Shown here: in pieces, positions 1 through 11,442 of the stretch | How positions within the stretch are numbered: the stretch's first letter is position 1 | How the letters are laid out: each line of letters opens with the position of its first letter | Assembly (NCBI GenBank): GCA_030544215.1 | Contig: JARZZO010000003.1 | Span: 49,520,045-49,584,044, forward strand | DNA: 64,000 nt | From: Zantedeschia hybrid cultivar | Taxonomy: Eukaryota; Streptophyta; Magnoliopsida; Alismatales; Araceae | Direction of reading: 5' to 3' | The notes under the pieces: generated by a model | The model's database searches: none | What the model saw: the letters and a program-made list of their open reading frames with translations, nothing else | Told to the model about the DNA's origin: nothing | Translations under genes and position numbers: made by a program

Positions 1-451
1 CCGGGGTATTTATCGACCTTGCGTTCCCTTTCATTTGATGGCCTTGATGTAACGTTTGTGATGTGATGGCCTTTTGATTTGACGTTTGGCTTTTGCCTTT
101 GCTTAGCTTTTCTTTTCTTTTCTTTGGGACGGATCTCCCCCTTTTTTTTTTATGACGGCCTCCTACTAAGATGGCGGGTATTCTTGGTAGTATATTCTAA
201 GCCTCGTTCCGACATCATGGACCGAACGTAAAAAACAGAATTTTGCTTAAAAAGAATGATTTGTACTTTACACTTTCAGTCAAGCTTTCGGTATTCCTTA
301 GGACTTGGCATCTCTTGTTACTCACGAATCAAACGTGTCAGTGTGTGTAGTAATGTGTTTGGAATTAAATTATCCAGACTAATAAGGGAAGTTGAGTTTA
401 TAAATTTTCTGATCCTACTAGTCTTTGTACCATGCTGATTGACTCTTTAAC
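1..451 (-). other. 3' untranslated end of gypsy element 1
   Basis: This stretch lies just downstream (minus strand) of the integrase stop. No coding sequence is recognised. A run of C then T at about 131-150 reads on the minus strand as an A-run followed by GGGGGAGA, a possible polypurine tract, which would place the 3' LTR start near here. The sequence at 1-20 contains a TATAAATA-like string on the minus strand, resembling the TATA box of the putative 5' LTR at 12,175-12,182. The LTR boundary itself is not resolved and most of the 3' LTR would lie outside the window. Confidence 0.4.
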
Positions 452-1702
452 CTAAGGATAGTATTTCTTAAGATGTAAACCATTCCAGGGGTGAGTTAGC
501 TCTTCTCCTTCTGCATTGACAAGACGATAAGCGTTACCAGGAAAAGCATGTGATATGACATAAGGTCCTTCCCAGTTGGGTTGGAGCTTAGAACATGGAC
601 CACCAGGTTTTACAAAAATTATTTTGACAACCATTTCACCAACTTTGAACTTACGTTCAATGACTTTCTTTTGATAAAAACATGCTAGTCTATTTTGATA
701 AACTCTTGCATGATTAGCAGCTGACCATCTTCTCTCGTCTAAGAGTTCCAATTGAGCAAGGGGTGTTGAACGGTGTTCATCAATGGAAAATTCCTTGTTC
801 AATTGTACTCTTAATGACGGTATAAGGATCTCGTATGGAACTACCGCCTCCATTCCAAATGTTAAGGAATAAGGAGTTTGCCCAGTGGGCATGCGGATTG
901 AAGTCCGGTAGGCCCATAGAGCCTCAACCAATTTTTCTGGCCAGTTTGTGAACTTGTTAGATTTGCACGTCTTCTTGATAATTTTTATCAAAGTCTTGTT
1001 AGTTGCCTCTGCTTGGCCATTGCCTTGCAGATAATAAGGAGATGAATGATGCAATGCAATTTTGTACCTGTTGCAGAGGTCTCTCAATTCTTGTGACACG
1101 AACTGCGGTCCATTGTCGGTGACGATGGTGCTTAGAATTCCAAATCAGGTGATGATGTTCCTCATGATGAACTTGCGGATGGTTGATGCTTTGACTTCCG
1201 TGTATGCTTCAGCTTCTGCCCACTTGGTGAAGTATTCCGTTGCCGTATGGATGAAAGATTTTTGCTTGATGTTGGAATCAGGATTGCCAAGGGGTCCAAT
1301 GATATCGAAAGCCCACATGGAGAAAGGCCATGGGGAAGAAACAGGATGGAGTGAAGATGTAGGAGAATGAATTTTGTCGGCGTGAAGTTGACACTTAGCA
1401 CACCTACGGACATATCCTACACAGTCTTCTTCCATGGTTGGCCAATAAAATCCTTGTCTAAGGATCTTCTTTGCTAGCATTTGTCCATTAACATGGCCAC
1501 CACAAACTCCAGCATGTGCTCCTTCCATAACCTTCCAAAGCTCATCTTCGTCCAGACATCTCAGAAGAACTCCATCAAAACCTCTTTTGTACAGTGCTCC
1601 CCCAACTAGGGTGTATCGTTGAGCAACTCTCCTGATAGCCCTTTTCTCCTCAGCTGTGGCTTCTTCAGGATACGATTGATCTTCACAATATTTGGCAATT
1701 TC
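452..1702 (-). pseudogene. gypsy 1 integrase (broken)
   Basis: This is the integrase domain of a Ty3/gypsy polyprotein, which would insert element cDNA into the genome. It reads in two blocks, 1,145-1,702 and 452-1,147, in one frame. The first block has the HHCC zinc finger (H..H..CAKC) and the first catalytic Asp in WAFDIIGPLG. The second Asp lies in TDNGPQF and the Glu in GNGQAEATNKTL. The C-terminal part ends NGLHLKKYYP, typical of gypsy integrases without a chromodomain. An in-frame TGA at 1,145-1,147 separates the blocks and is explained by CGA to TGA, since related proteins read TRFG there. It sits last in pol, after the second RNase H, as in Tat-lineage elements. Confidence 0.9.
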
Positions 1703-1708
1703 ATAATA

Positions 1709-2284
1709 CTATGGCTTCTGTTCATCATCCATCCCTTCTAACAACTCCATCAACATGATTTCTCTTTTTTCCACGATATCTCCATCTCTGACTTTCTTCA
1801 GCAACTTTTCCTTAGTTCTCAGAAATGAAGGGTCTTTCACGGCGGGTGAAAGACGCCTATGAACTATGATTGATTCAGATTGCCTGCTAATTGGAAAATC
1901 AAGAGAAGATGCAAGTGAAACTAGAGCGTCAGCTAAGATGTTCTGATTCCTAGGAACATGGACGAAGATCAATTTGGTGAAAAGCTTTGAATAAGCAGAA
2001 GTAAGTTCTTAATAAGGCTTGAGTTTGGGATCAAGGGTTCGATACTTGGTTAACACTTGGCAAAGAATCAATTGGCTATCACCCACAATTCTGAGTTTAG
2101 TAACACCATGGGAATGAGCAGCCTCGAGGCCAGCAAGGAGCGCCTCGTATTCAGGTATATTGTTGGTGACTGGAAAGTCAAGCTGAAAGGCTTGTGGAAT
2201 GGTGATACCTTCGGGTGATAACAGAACAATGTCAATACCCTTTCCATGGGAATTCAGAGCTCCGTCAAAATGCAGAGTCCACAT
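1709..2284 (-). pseudogene. gypsy 1 second (extra) RNase H
   Basis: A second RNase H-like domain separate from the one fused to RT. It begins WTLHFDGALNSHGKG and carries the conserved Glu in NIPEYEALLAGLEAA and the Asp in RIVGDSQL, followed by HVPRNQNILADALVSLAS. Such an additional plant-type RNase H between the RT-associated RNase H and integrase is the hallmark of the Tat (Tat/Ogre/Retand) branch of Ty3/gypsy. An in-frame stop near 2,009 interrupts it and another separates it from the first RNase H. About 190 residues are recognisable. Confidence 0.85.
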
Positions 2285-2296
2285 ATCATCTCTAAT

Positions 2297-2905
2297 TTAG
2301 TCTATGGACATCAATTCCTCATCCGGAAACTCCGATTGGACTGGATCAAAACGAGGAAGGGGGTGATGAGCGAGGTGTTCTGCTATGGCATAGCCTTTGA
2401 TCGCTTTCTGCTGAATGTAAGTGATATCGAATTGAGATAGAAAGCTTTGCCATCGCGCTAACCTATCAATAAGGATTGATTTCTCCAGAAGAAACTTGAT
2501 CGGATTCATCCTAGCGATGAGATGGACTTCATGGGCTAGAAAATAATGCTTCAATTTGTGAACAACCCAAACCAATGTTGCACATGTTTTCTCCATCGCT
2601 GTATATCTCTGTTCAGCGGGGTTGAGAAGTTTCGAGAGATAGTAGGCTGCCCTCTCCTTTCCTTCTTCGTCCTCTTGTGCTAGGACAGCCCCCACTGCAT
2701 CATCCAGGACAGAAATGTGAAGTATCAATGGTTTGCCTGGAGATGGTGGTCTCAAAACAGGAGGACTTGCCAAATAATTCTTTAATCCATCGAATGCCTC
2801 CTGACACTTATCGTCCCAATCGAATTTGACTCCCGGCTTGGTAAGTTCGTAGAACGGCTTACACCTTTGTGAGTGCTGAGAGACAAAACGGCGAATAAAT
2901 TGCAA
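2297..2905 (-). pseudogene. gypsy 1 RT-linked RNase H
   Basis: This segment follows RT and contains the connection and RNase H of a gypsy polyprotein. Recognisable strings include FIRRFVSQHSQRCKPFYELT, the Asp-bearing LILHISVLDDAVGAVLAQ, and YYLSKLLNPAEQRYTAMEK. The region ends in LARWQSFLSQFDITY and a hydrophilic tail. The upstream RT reading frame shifts into this one at about 2,905-2,915, where roughly two bases appear to be missing. Terminal stop is near 2,297. Confidence 0.88.
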
Positions 2906-3731
2906 CCCCGATTAATCCTCTTAACTCCTTCAAGTTTTTGGGAGGTGGCATCTCTCTGATAGCCTTCGCCTTGTTAGAATCGATCTCAATTCCCTGTTTA
3001 CTGACAATGAACCCAAGTAATTTCCCTGAAGATACCCCGAATACACATTTCTTGGGGTTCATCTTTAACTGATACTCCCTTGATCTCTCTAACACTCTTG
3101 CCAGAACTTTGGCATGCTCAGCCTTTGTCTTAGATTTAACCAACAAGTCATCCACATACACTTCCAGATCTATGTGCATCATGTCGTGAAATATTGCCAT
3201 CATAGCCCTCTGATAAGTGGCTCCAGCATTCTTTAATCCAAATGGCATGACAACATAGCAGTACGTTCCCCAAGGTGTAGTGAATGATGTCTTTTCCTGA
3301 TCTTCTTCTGCCAATTTGATCTGATTGTATCCTGAAAATCCATCCATAAATGATAAAGTCTCATAGCCAGCAGTGCTATCAATGTGTACATCAATATGAG
3401 GCAATGGAAAATCATCTTTAGGACACGCCCGGTTTAAATCTCGGAAGTCAATGCAAATCCTGACCTTCCCGTCCTTCTTCATAACTGGGACTATGTTGGC
3501 CACCCATTGTGGATAAAAGACAACTCTAACGAATTTGGCTTTATGTAATTTGTCGACCTCTTCCTTCATCTTTAGAGCCATTTGCGGGTGGAATCGCCTT
3601 AACTTTCGCTTGACAGGGCTAGCTCCATCCTTTAATGTCAACCTGTGTTCAACTAATGACGAGTCTAATCCCGGCATATCTTCATAACTCCAGGCAAAAG
3701 TGTCCTTATAGTCCTTAAGTACTTGTACCAT
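2906..3731 (-). pseudogene. gypsy 1 reverse transcriptase
   Basis: This is the reverse transcriptase of the same gypsy polyprotein. The fingers motif VRICIDFRDLN, the FPLPHID string, the FMDGFSGYNQI motif and the catalytic YVDD box (LEVYVDDLLVKSK) are all intact. The thumb-side motif KLLGFIVSKQGIEID follows. An in-frame stop between 3,731 and 3,747 separates it from the upstream linker, and a frameshift at its end breaks continuity to RNase H. Catalytic residues are preserved, so decay here is recent relative to gypsy copy 2, where the box reads YVAD. Confidence 0.92.
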
Positions 3732-3746
3732 TGCCTTCTCATCTTC

Positions 3747-4210
3747 CTAAGAAAGATTCTGGCTGACGAGGACAACCTTAGGTTCGTCTTCAGTCCCTAA
3801 ATTGATTTCTCTGGTGGGCTCTTCTACGGCAGCTGAGGGTTCGTCGAATCTCTTCACTCCACTGGCATATGCCTCAGCTGCGTCCTCGTCATCTTCTTCA
3901 TCTTCGACAATGGGGTCTTTTTCATGTATCAACTCATACACCCCATATCCATCATTGACTAACTCATCATCTATGTAGTCTTCTGGCATCTGAATTGGAT
4001 TTTCTAATAACTTAGGGATAATTGAGCAAGAAAGGCATCTATTAGCTAAGTCCTTGAGGTATCTATCTGGAATTCGCCTACCCTTAGGCTTTCTAGACTT
4101 CCTAACCTGATTAACTTGCCTAGAGCTAGACTGTCTAACTTCACTAGACTCCCTATTCTGACCTAATGAAGATGAACCAGAATGAAAATCATGGGATACA
4201 TATGGAAATG
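3747..4210 (-). pseudogene. gypsy 1 protease-RT linker, distal part
   Basis: An acidic linker of the polyprotein upstream of RT, with a serine/arginine-rich N part, the string IPKLLENPIQMPEDYIDDE and a Glu/Asp-rich run. Gypsy copy 2 has the matching segment at about 56,640-56,990. The open frame continues into the solo LTR insertion at 4,211, so its apparent start at 4,238 lies in the LTR and is not genuine. Confidence 0.7.
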
Positions 4211-5764
4211 TGTTAGAATTGAGTGGCCTCAAAGCCAATCATTGTACATTCTAGTTCAGATTATTAATAAAGGCAATTATTTCTTCATTTAATAGTTCTC
4301 GTAAACGACTATCGTAATGAAGGTCCATAGACAAATGTATGGGATATTGAATCATGATGAGATCATGATAGTGAGATCAATATCCTAAGGCAATTGTCTT
4401 AAATAGTTCTCGATCGTAGGATATTTGAGATGGACATTAAATATCCGATAAAATCGACACAAGTTATGTCTGCTCATATGATGAGGGTGAATGATCTCAC
4501 ATTCACTCGTGTGGTGACACTAAGACAAACAAGTGGGTGCTCATTAGAGAATGAGTTCACTGAACAGACCCAAATAAGAATTCCTGGATGGTAATTATAC
4601 CTATTAGTCAACCAGGGAATTCAATCGTTGCAGTAGCACAGTTGGTCCTTTGACCTGAGTCACCAATGATACCTTGTTTGTGGACCATTGTATCTTGATT
4701 CTCTGACTCGTGGACTTTAACCATTAAGTCCACCATAATCGGTCTTTCAGATACAGTGGAAAGCTTGCGAAGGTAATTGAGTGAACAACAAGGGATCACT
4801 CACTCTTGGTATAAGACTGGAGAGAGAATGTCCTATGGATGTGTACACAGAAATCCCTGGCCAGGGTCAAATGAAAGAGATGTCTTTCTAGATATTAACT
4901 GTGTACTGGAATCCATCTGGATAATGCGATAGAGGGTTTGACTATAAAACCATACCCTTGCGTTATCGGGACATTGCATGAGTGAAGGACTATATCTGTG
5001 CGGCATCTGCAGACGGAAAGGTTCAATTGAAGGGATCAGTATCCCTTATATCTTCTGGGATCATGAGGTAGTGTTTGGTGCTGTTCATGATCAGAAGGCC
5101 AAGTGATTTGATCATCAGATGATAATTCACTTGTTTATTAAATTAATCATTTAACATGTGATGTTTAAATGTTAATTAATAAATATTAAACTCAAGAAAC
5201 AGTTCTAAGTTTAATGGGCCTGCAACCGGACTGATATATGGGCCTAGAGGGTCACACACATAAGAGTTCTCGTCAGACGGTGAGAGATGTTAAATTTCAT
5301 GCTTATCTGGGTTTTTGTGAAAAGCTGCAGGATAAACATGAAGATTTAATGGAGAATTATCCAAGGCCAAACTCTTGGATAATCATGAGGATTAACTGTT
5401 GTGCTTATCCTTATTTCTATATAAGGAGGGCCAAGGGGGAGTGGTAAAAAGTTAGTTGGACGAATTTTACTCCCCAGATTCTCTCTCTCCTCTCTCTCTC
5501 TCCTTCTCTCTCTCTTGGAGTGGATCTGCGGAGCACTCAAGTCGAGGAGGAAAACGCGTCTGCTGCGGGAACTCGTGTGGATACCTCTAGAGATCGCGCG
5601 CGTGCGCGATTACCGAGTCGGCATCATCCACGGGAGATTCGAAACCCCGCAAAGGTGAAGAACTGTTCTTCCCGCCTTAGATTTTAATGTCCGTTTTACA
5701 ACCCCAGCAACCGATACAATGGAATCATTTTTTATTTCCGCTGCGTTCTTGGCGATTCCTTACA
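4211..5764 (+). mobile_element. copia solo LTR inside gypsy 1
   Basis: A 1.55 kb LTR starting TGTTAG and ending CCTTACA, flanked by AAATG (4,206-4,210) and AAATA (5,765-5,769), a near-perfect 5 bp target duplication. Gypsy coding sequence stops at its left edge and resumes at its right edge, as shown by alignment with gypsy copy 2. A TATATAAGG promoter box lies near 5,418-5,427, followed by a (CT)n tract at about 5,478-5,516. The end, with CCGCTGCGTTCTTGG, is typical of Ty1/copia LTRs. The internal string GGGCCTAGAGGGTCACA matches the minus-strand copia LTR at 58,949-60,154. No internal copia genes are present, so it is a solo LTR. Confidence 0.85.
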
Positions 5765-6444
5765 AAATACAGGAGAATCCTCCCGAGGGGAGGGGCAGAG
5801 TAGATTTAGAAGAGGATCTTGACCGAAAGACCCGCGCGATGGGGTATGATCGGTCAAGTAAGAGGTTTCCTCAATGAGGATCTGGGAAGAATTTGTTGCC
5901 AAATTGGCATTTTTTTTTGGGCAATAGAGGAGTTAAACATAAAACATGAATGAATATAAATAGAAGGAGAATTAGATGGAGGAAGTGGCACCAAGGCCAG
6001 AGGATTAGGGGGATCATACAGCAGTATGTCCCAGATTAAATCATACATCCTCTCTGGATCGAGAGGAGGTGGTGGAATGAGGTCCCGAGAGGATAGAGTA
6101 ATCATAACGGGCGGGGCTCGTGGAATGTCTTCAATAATGACCCGCGACCAAATCGGGGTCAGGAGCAATATACGAAACAAGGTGTGGAGCATGAAAACAT
6201 GAGAAGGATAAGTCCCCCTCCAAAGCAGATCCGTGGTGTAGCCAGCTTCATAGGGGTCATCTGGCTCCCCTTCATCAGTCTCTTCTGACAGCAGTATCCT
6301 TTTGTCGAAAATAGCACCGGGACCTTCGATCAGCTCATCGATCTATGGTGGCCACTTGGGTTCTGCAGGATCGAGAAACAGCATGTTCAGCGCGATGTAG
6401 AGGTCTCTTAGATCGAACCACCTGTACCATTCACATTCAGGATC
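5765..6444 (-). pseudogene. gypsy 1 protease-RT linker, proximal part
   Basis: Polyprotein region between the G-patch segment and RT. It contains IWDILLYDPPNPLALVPLPP, matched at 56,383-56,440 in gypsy copy 2 (VWDLLLYDPPNPLAMVP). An in-frame TAG near 6,343-6,345 and frame changes break it. It is interrupted on its downstream side by the copia solo LTR. The function of this linker is not known. Confidence 0.7.
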
Positions 6445-7380
6445 TTAGAATTTTCTCCTCTTCATAGGCCGCAGAGCCTCCAAGGACTGGTACGTGAGCA
6501 GTTCTGAGCAGTGTCTAGCCAAGTCTCTCCCATATATATCGTGGAGGTCAAAACACGAAGTAATGACCACCGTGTTGTCATGGCTTATTATGGGCCCCTT
6601 TACAAAATGAGTGTATAGAGTCCATGTTAGGGGGTCCCGACCTTCCTTGTGTGGTGTGGACATCGTCTCCCAAACTTTCTGGCCGCCTTCATTCTCTACT
6701 TGTTGAACAATGTCTTGTTTCATTTTTCTCGGCCTATAGCCCAGGCCGCTTCCAGGTGCTCCTCGGTGGTCCTTGACGGGAGTGGTCCTGCCTTGTAACT
6801 GTGTACCCAGGCCTCTTCCAGGCTGATAGCCATTCTTCATCATTATTCTCCATCCTGGGGTACTCATGCACTTCCCCCTCTTTATGGCGTTTAATGGATA
6901 AGGAGAAATAGTAGCAGTTTTCAGAGGATCAGCCACTGGATGGTAAACCTCTAATACCGACAGAAAAGGTTGTTGGCCAGGCGAAGAAGTGGATTTGACA
7001 TTCAAAGTATGAGCAGCAGCAAGGATCGGCATGCTCGTAACCTTAACGATTCGTCCTTTAAAGGGGAATTTGAGGCATTGATGATTCGTGGAGGGAATCG
7101 CCTCGAGAGTTTTTATGTAAGGGCGACCCAAAATGGCGTTTAAAGAAGGGTCGATTTCCAGGATGTGAAATTCGACCTCTGCATGACTTACAGGGCCTAG
7201 CTCCACTTTCAAATAAACCATTCCCAGAGGGGAACGGGTGGAATTATCATATGCTGTAACGGAGATGGGACTAGGCAGCATTTTTCCTTGGGCACACCGT
7301 ACAATTCTAGGGTCTTCGGAGGTAAAACATTGATTGAAGCCACTGTGTCTACCAGACATGCATTTACGGCCTTTTTGCAA
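6445..7380 (-). pseudogene. gypsy 1 protease C-part plus G-patch domain
   Basis: This 311-residue frame holds the C-terminal half of a retropepsin (ILGRPYIKTLEAIPST, the conserved ILGRP string) followed at about residues 173-215 by a D111/G-patch: GWRIMMKNGYQPGRGLG, then GAPGSGLGY. G-patches are glycine-rich nucleic-acid-binding modules; they are known C-terminal to the protease in some retroviruses and occur in some plant gypsy polyproteins. The same module, also after the protease, is at about 55,545-55,675 in gypsy copy 2. The first ~30 residues are out-of-frame sequence, because the upstream frame shifts in a T-run at 7,281-7,285 where one base seems to be lost. Confidence 0.75.
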
Positions 7381-7541
7381 ATATTGACCGTAATGCTCAG
7401 AGCCATGCTTCTGGCTGCTGGCGGTGCTAGTTCCGATGTATGAAATGAAATGGAGGGATGATCTCCCTGAGGAACTAATAGTGCTGCAATCTTTTCCACC
7501 GGCATGTCCTCGTTGACCATCACCTTCTGCAAATATTCCAT
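7209..7541 (-). pseudogene. gypsy 1 aspartic protease N-part
   Basis: Retropepsin-type aspartic protease of the polyprotein. The active-site region reads VDTVASINVLPPKTLEL; family members have D-(S/T)-G-A-S, so the essential glycine is replaced by valine here. The upstream boundary is an in-frame TAA at 7,551-7,553; gypsy copy 2 has glutamine at that position (THQE), showing CAA to TAA. A one-base loss at 7,281-7,285 shifts the remainder into the next frame. Confidence 0.8.
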
Positions 7542-7550
7542 CAGAGCTTC

Positions 7551-10442
7551 TTAGTGAGTCTTTGATCTTTTAATCAGTTCAAGCACAGAGATTCGTGCTG
7601 GTGTCCGGTCAAGGTGCTTCAGCAGATCATATTGAGTGCTTGGTGCACTCTTTTCATTGTATGCTTCCTCTGTCGGCTGTGATGGGCCGTCTCTAACTGT
7701 TGACTGAGGAAAGACTTTGTTAAAGATTCTCCCACTCCGGAGCGCATGTTCCTCAGCCGTGGAAGGTCCGGGTGATACTTTGAGTACCGCAGGGTTGGAT
7801 GGTGCGGGTGGCGTAGAGTGTTGGTATGTGGGCGATGATGTGGGGTTAGTAGGTGGCGGCGTGGTGCGGATTAGAGGCCTAGATGGTTGGATGGTGGAAT
7901 AAGTGGGGAACGACATGCGTAATAGCGGTTTAGAAGGTTGGATGGTACCTGGGTAAGCGGTAGTGGTAGCGGGTGAAGTAGGGAATGGTATGCGGAGTAG
8001 GGGTCTAGATGGTAGGAGGGGTGCGTAGTTGGTTTGCGGGGGGTTATTTAGTGGAGGTGTAGTGGCGTGGGGCGTAATGGGTTTGAGGAAAGCGGGTGGT
8101 GGTAGTGGGTTAGTCGGTGCGGGTGAGTGATATGCGGGTGTTGGTATAGGGGTAATGGTAATGGGTTGTGGTCTAGGTATATGCATGGTGCGGCGTGGTG
8201 GTTGTTCTGCGGTACTCGGAATGTGACCCGTTGAATAGATAGAGGAAGAGTCCTCTATCCTCCACTGTTGCCCGCGGTTAGCCTCAGACCGGCTATTTGT
8301 CAGAATGGGGGCAACTTGGTTCTGATTTTGATGCTCCGGAAGCGGGTTATGCACTATGCCCATGTTCGGTGGTGCTACTGCTTGTGCTGGTGCTCTCACT
8401 TGCTGCTGTGGTGGTCTTCTTGCTTTTAAGGCTGATATGTACTTTTTCATCTCCTCCCAGTCTATGCCGCCCTGCTCGTTGAGATCATGAATGTAATCTC
8501 TAAATTGGAAGCAGGTGTCAATAGTGTGTCCAGGTTGCCTATGGAAATAGCAATACCTAGACGTGTCGGCATTCTGGGGCCAAATTGCCTTTTCTCTTGG
8601 CAGGACTAAGGCATTAGCTGCCATTAGAGCACTGAAAATATCTGCCAAGGACTCTGGGAGGATCGGGTATTCTGCCCTCTTCGGGCCGGGAGGTCTTCTC
8701 TGCTGATTGTAGTCAGTAGGAGGAGGGACATTATGATATGCCGGCGGTGCGCGCGGCTGATACTGCTGTTGTTGCTGATACTGCTGTTGTTGTGGCTGCT
8801 GGTACTGTAACTGCCGTTGCGGCGGCTGCTGTGGCTGTTGCTGTTGCTGTTGCTGGTTCGGCTGTTGAGGCCGCTGATATTGGGGCTGCTGATACTAAGG
8901 GTTCGGCTGCTGCCTGTACCCCTGCTGGTTCGGCTGTGGTGGCCTCTGGTACTGTTGTTGACTCCTCACGAACTGGGGCGAATTGTTGTTCATACTGCTG
9001 ACTTGCTCATGAGAGAGCGTGCCCTCAGTAGTTGGACCTGTGCTGGGAGAATTTGGCACTGCAGGCTTCCGAGGTGGAGGCCTGCTAGGTCTGTGAGGAT
9101 CAAAGACGCTAGAGAACGTAGCGTCCTTGAAGGCATTCGGACAGTACCGCGCTCTTTCATAGAGCTCTGCCATGCTGGTCATATTGCTCAGGAAGAGGAC
9201 TAGTTTGAACTGGGGCGTGGCATTGGAAATCAGCATCTTCACTTGCTCTGACTCGGACAAGTGATCTTTTACTTTCTCGGCCAAGCCTCGCCATCTGTCG
9301 GCAAAACTGACGAACTCCTCATCGGGTTTCATCTTCTTTGCTATTAGGTCAGTGATGGACAGGGAGGGGGCAACTCTGTCCTGGTATCGTTGACTGAATT
9401 TTCGGGAAACGATACCATAGTCCTCTACTTCGGAGGATTCCAAGGAAAAGAACCACTCGAGGGCTGGTCCCTCTAAAGATCTCCTGAACAAAAAGGCCAA
9501 AGACCTCTTGTCGTTTTGCCAGAAGGATGATTCGTACATGAACTCCTCCAAGTGGGTGAAGGGGTTACCAGTACCGTTGTACTTCCGATACACTGGCATC
9601 TCGGAGGGTGGCAGGTGGAACACTGGCAGGCTTGGTAAGTTGATTTCCGGTGCAGCTTTGACCCCCATCATCTTCTGGAGGTTGTTGAATTTTTCGTCCA
9701 TGCGCTCCATTTTAGCCAGCAACGCTTGCGTTGTCGGATCAGCCTGGGGAGGAGGAGGAGGTGGAGGTACTTGATAGGCCTGTTGCCTAGAGTACGTCAG
9801 ACAAGGAGGACAGTAAAGAGGAGGTCCGGCAGAGCTTCCGCCATGCCCGAGGGCATTTTGGTAAGCGGGCGTCAGCGGTCTGGCCGGTTGCCTGGAAGAT
9901 GAAAGTTGCGGCCCAGCTGGCCGAGAAGTGATATAGAGGCCTTCCATGGCCTGATGAATGTAGGGAGGATGATGAAGAGGTTGCTGAGGGATGGCAGGGG
10001 GAACCGCAGGGTTCGGCTCGGCAGATTGCATGGGTGCCTTCCCTTTTAGAATGGACCGGATCGCCTCGAACTACTGAGGGTCCAGACGGGAGGCAAGAAC
10101 TCCCAAAGCATTTACAAGATCCGAAGGATCAGAGGACGAGGGATCATTCTGATTCATGTCTCCCTCGAAAATGGGATTGGGAACCGCATACTCATGCGGG
10201 GGAGGATCAGAATATTGCTCATGAGGATAAAAAAGAGGGGTTCGGACATTCCCATCATGTCGAACTGGAACAGGGACAGAATTACGGGAGGCATTAGCAT
10301 CTCTCCCGCTCTCAAAATTGTAATCAGAATCGCGAGGGGCATTAGCATCTCCCTCGTAGTTGACAATGGCATCTGGAGCCATGCTCAAGTCCCTGCCCGA
10401 TCGGAGCAGCATGATGTTAGATTCTTTTTCAAGGATTGGCAA
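7551..10442 (-). pseudogene. gypsy 1 gag (three blocks, in-frame stops)
   Basis: Gag polyprotein in one reading frame, broken by TAG near 10,071 and TAG at 8,895-8,897. The start is set at 10,442. Residues around 9,560-9,200 form the retrotransposon gag capsid domain (GTGNPFTHLEEF, ALEWFFSLESSEV, LSESEQVKMLISNATPQF). Downstream is a Gln-rich stretch near 8,740-8,890, then a CHHC knuckle (CYFHRQPGHTIDTC, about 8,515-8,560) typical of Tat-lineage gag, and a long Pro/Thr-rich tail (7,700-8,400). Both internal stops could come from CAG or a similar codon. The frame would otherwise be continuous into the protease. Confidence 0.85.
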
Positions 10443-11442
10443 ACAAGTTGTACAGAGATTTAAACAAACAAGTGGATGTTTAGCGTGATTCTAAGATTCC
10501 TTGTTGAGTTATTTGGATTTAATTAAACCGCAAATTCGCTCAAGGGATGGGATCCTAGTTTCAATTCAATGTCCACCATTGTATTCTATGGCTTTCTCTT
10601 ACAACGTTATGAGAATCTAACTGGGACTTCAACTGGTACAACCAGCCCGATGATCAAGGAGGAATACCTTGATTTTGGGGACTTACGGAGGTCTTTAACG
10701 CCAACTACTCTAGTCTGATCGAGGGACCGACCCAATCAGAGAGAGTTGATGACGTCAAGAAGAGTGTTCCTAAGAAGAGGAGGGTGTTAGCCTCAATGCG
10801 TATGACCTGCAGCCTGGATGGCCTCTAATGCTTAATAGATAATGGGTAACTAGCACACATATCACAAAAGTCTGAGAACTGAAGAAAAGGTAAGAAACTG
10901 CCTGAATCGCGTCGATGGTAATCGACGCCTTTCAAACAGAGCTTTAATTTTTCGCAGAATCTCAGATAGCAGACAACAGAGAAATTAGAATGAAAGGCGT
11001 CTGGGTTAACCGACGCAATTTGAAACGCGTCTGTGTTCCTGGACACTTTTCAAGTCACAGGTTCAGTTTTCCAGGAGGAATTTCTGGATTGATTCCTCCT
11101 CAAACAGGATAAAAACGATAAATAATCAGTTCATGCAAGATTTTTTTAGTTTCAAGTTTTAACATGATGATTTTATCAACTAAACAACTAAGATATCAGT
11201 CAATCACACAACATTTCATCACAAAAAACAGCTTTTCAACTAATCAACGGGGAAGGCAAGATCTTACCGCAGGGGTGTGCACGTGGTGCACGTAGGAAAT
11301 TAACTAAACTAAAAACACTCACCAATTGGTGAGGACGTGTCGAGAGACACAAGTGGTGCACCGTGGGTGCCCGATTGATAACAACAAGAACAAAGAACTA
11401 AAAGATGGCGAGACCAAGTCCCACCGTGATCGCCAAAAAAGC
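10443..11442 (-). other. gypsy 1 untranslated leader and primer-binding site
   Basis: Noncoding leader between the putative 5' LTR and gag. On the minus strand it starts GCTTTTTTGGCGATCACGG; the TGGCG at 11,431-11,435 and following GTGGGAC resemble the post-LTR primer-binding region of plant Tat-type gypsy elements (recalled consensus TTGGCGCCCACCGTGGGGC). Two or three copies of the GGCGTC..GACGC palindrome lie at 10,909-10,929, 10,996-11,016 and about 11,036. No gene is seen. Confidence 0.5.

Noticed and set aside
4608..5540. Short ORFs in the copia solo LTR
   Set aside because: LTR noncoding sequence; no domain and not preserved in the related LTR at 58,949-60,154.
8738..9203. Plus-strand Ala/Val- and Leu-rich ORFs
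   Set aside because: Complement of the CAG-rich (polyglutamine) gag region of gypsy 1.
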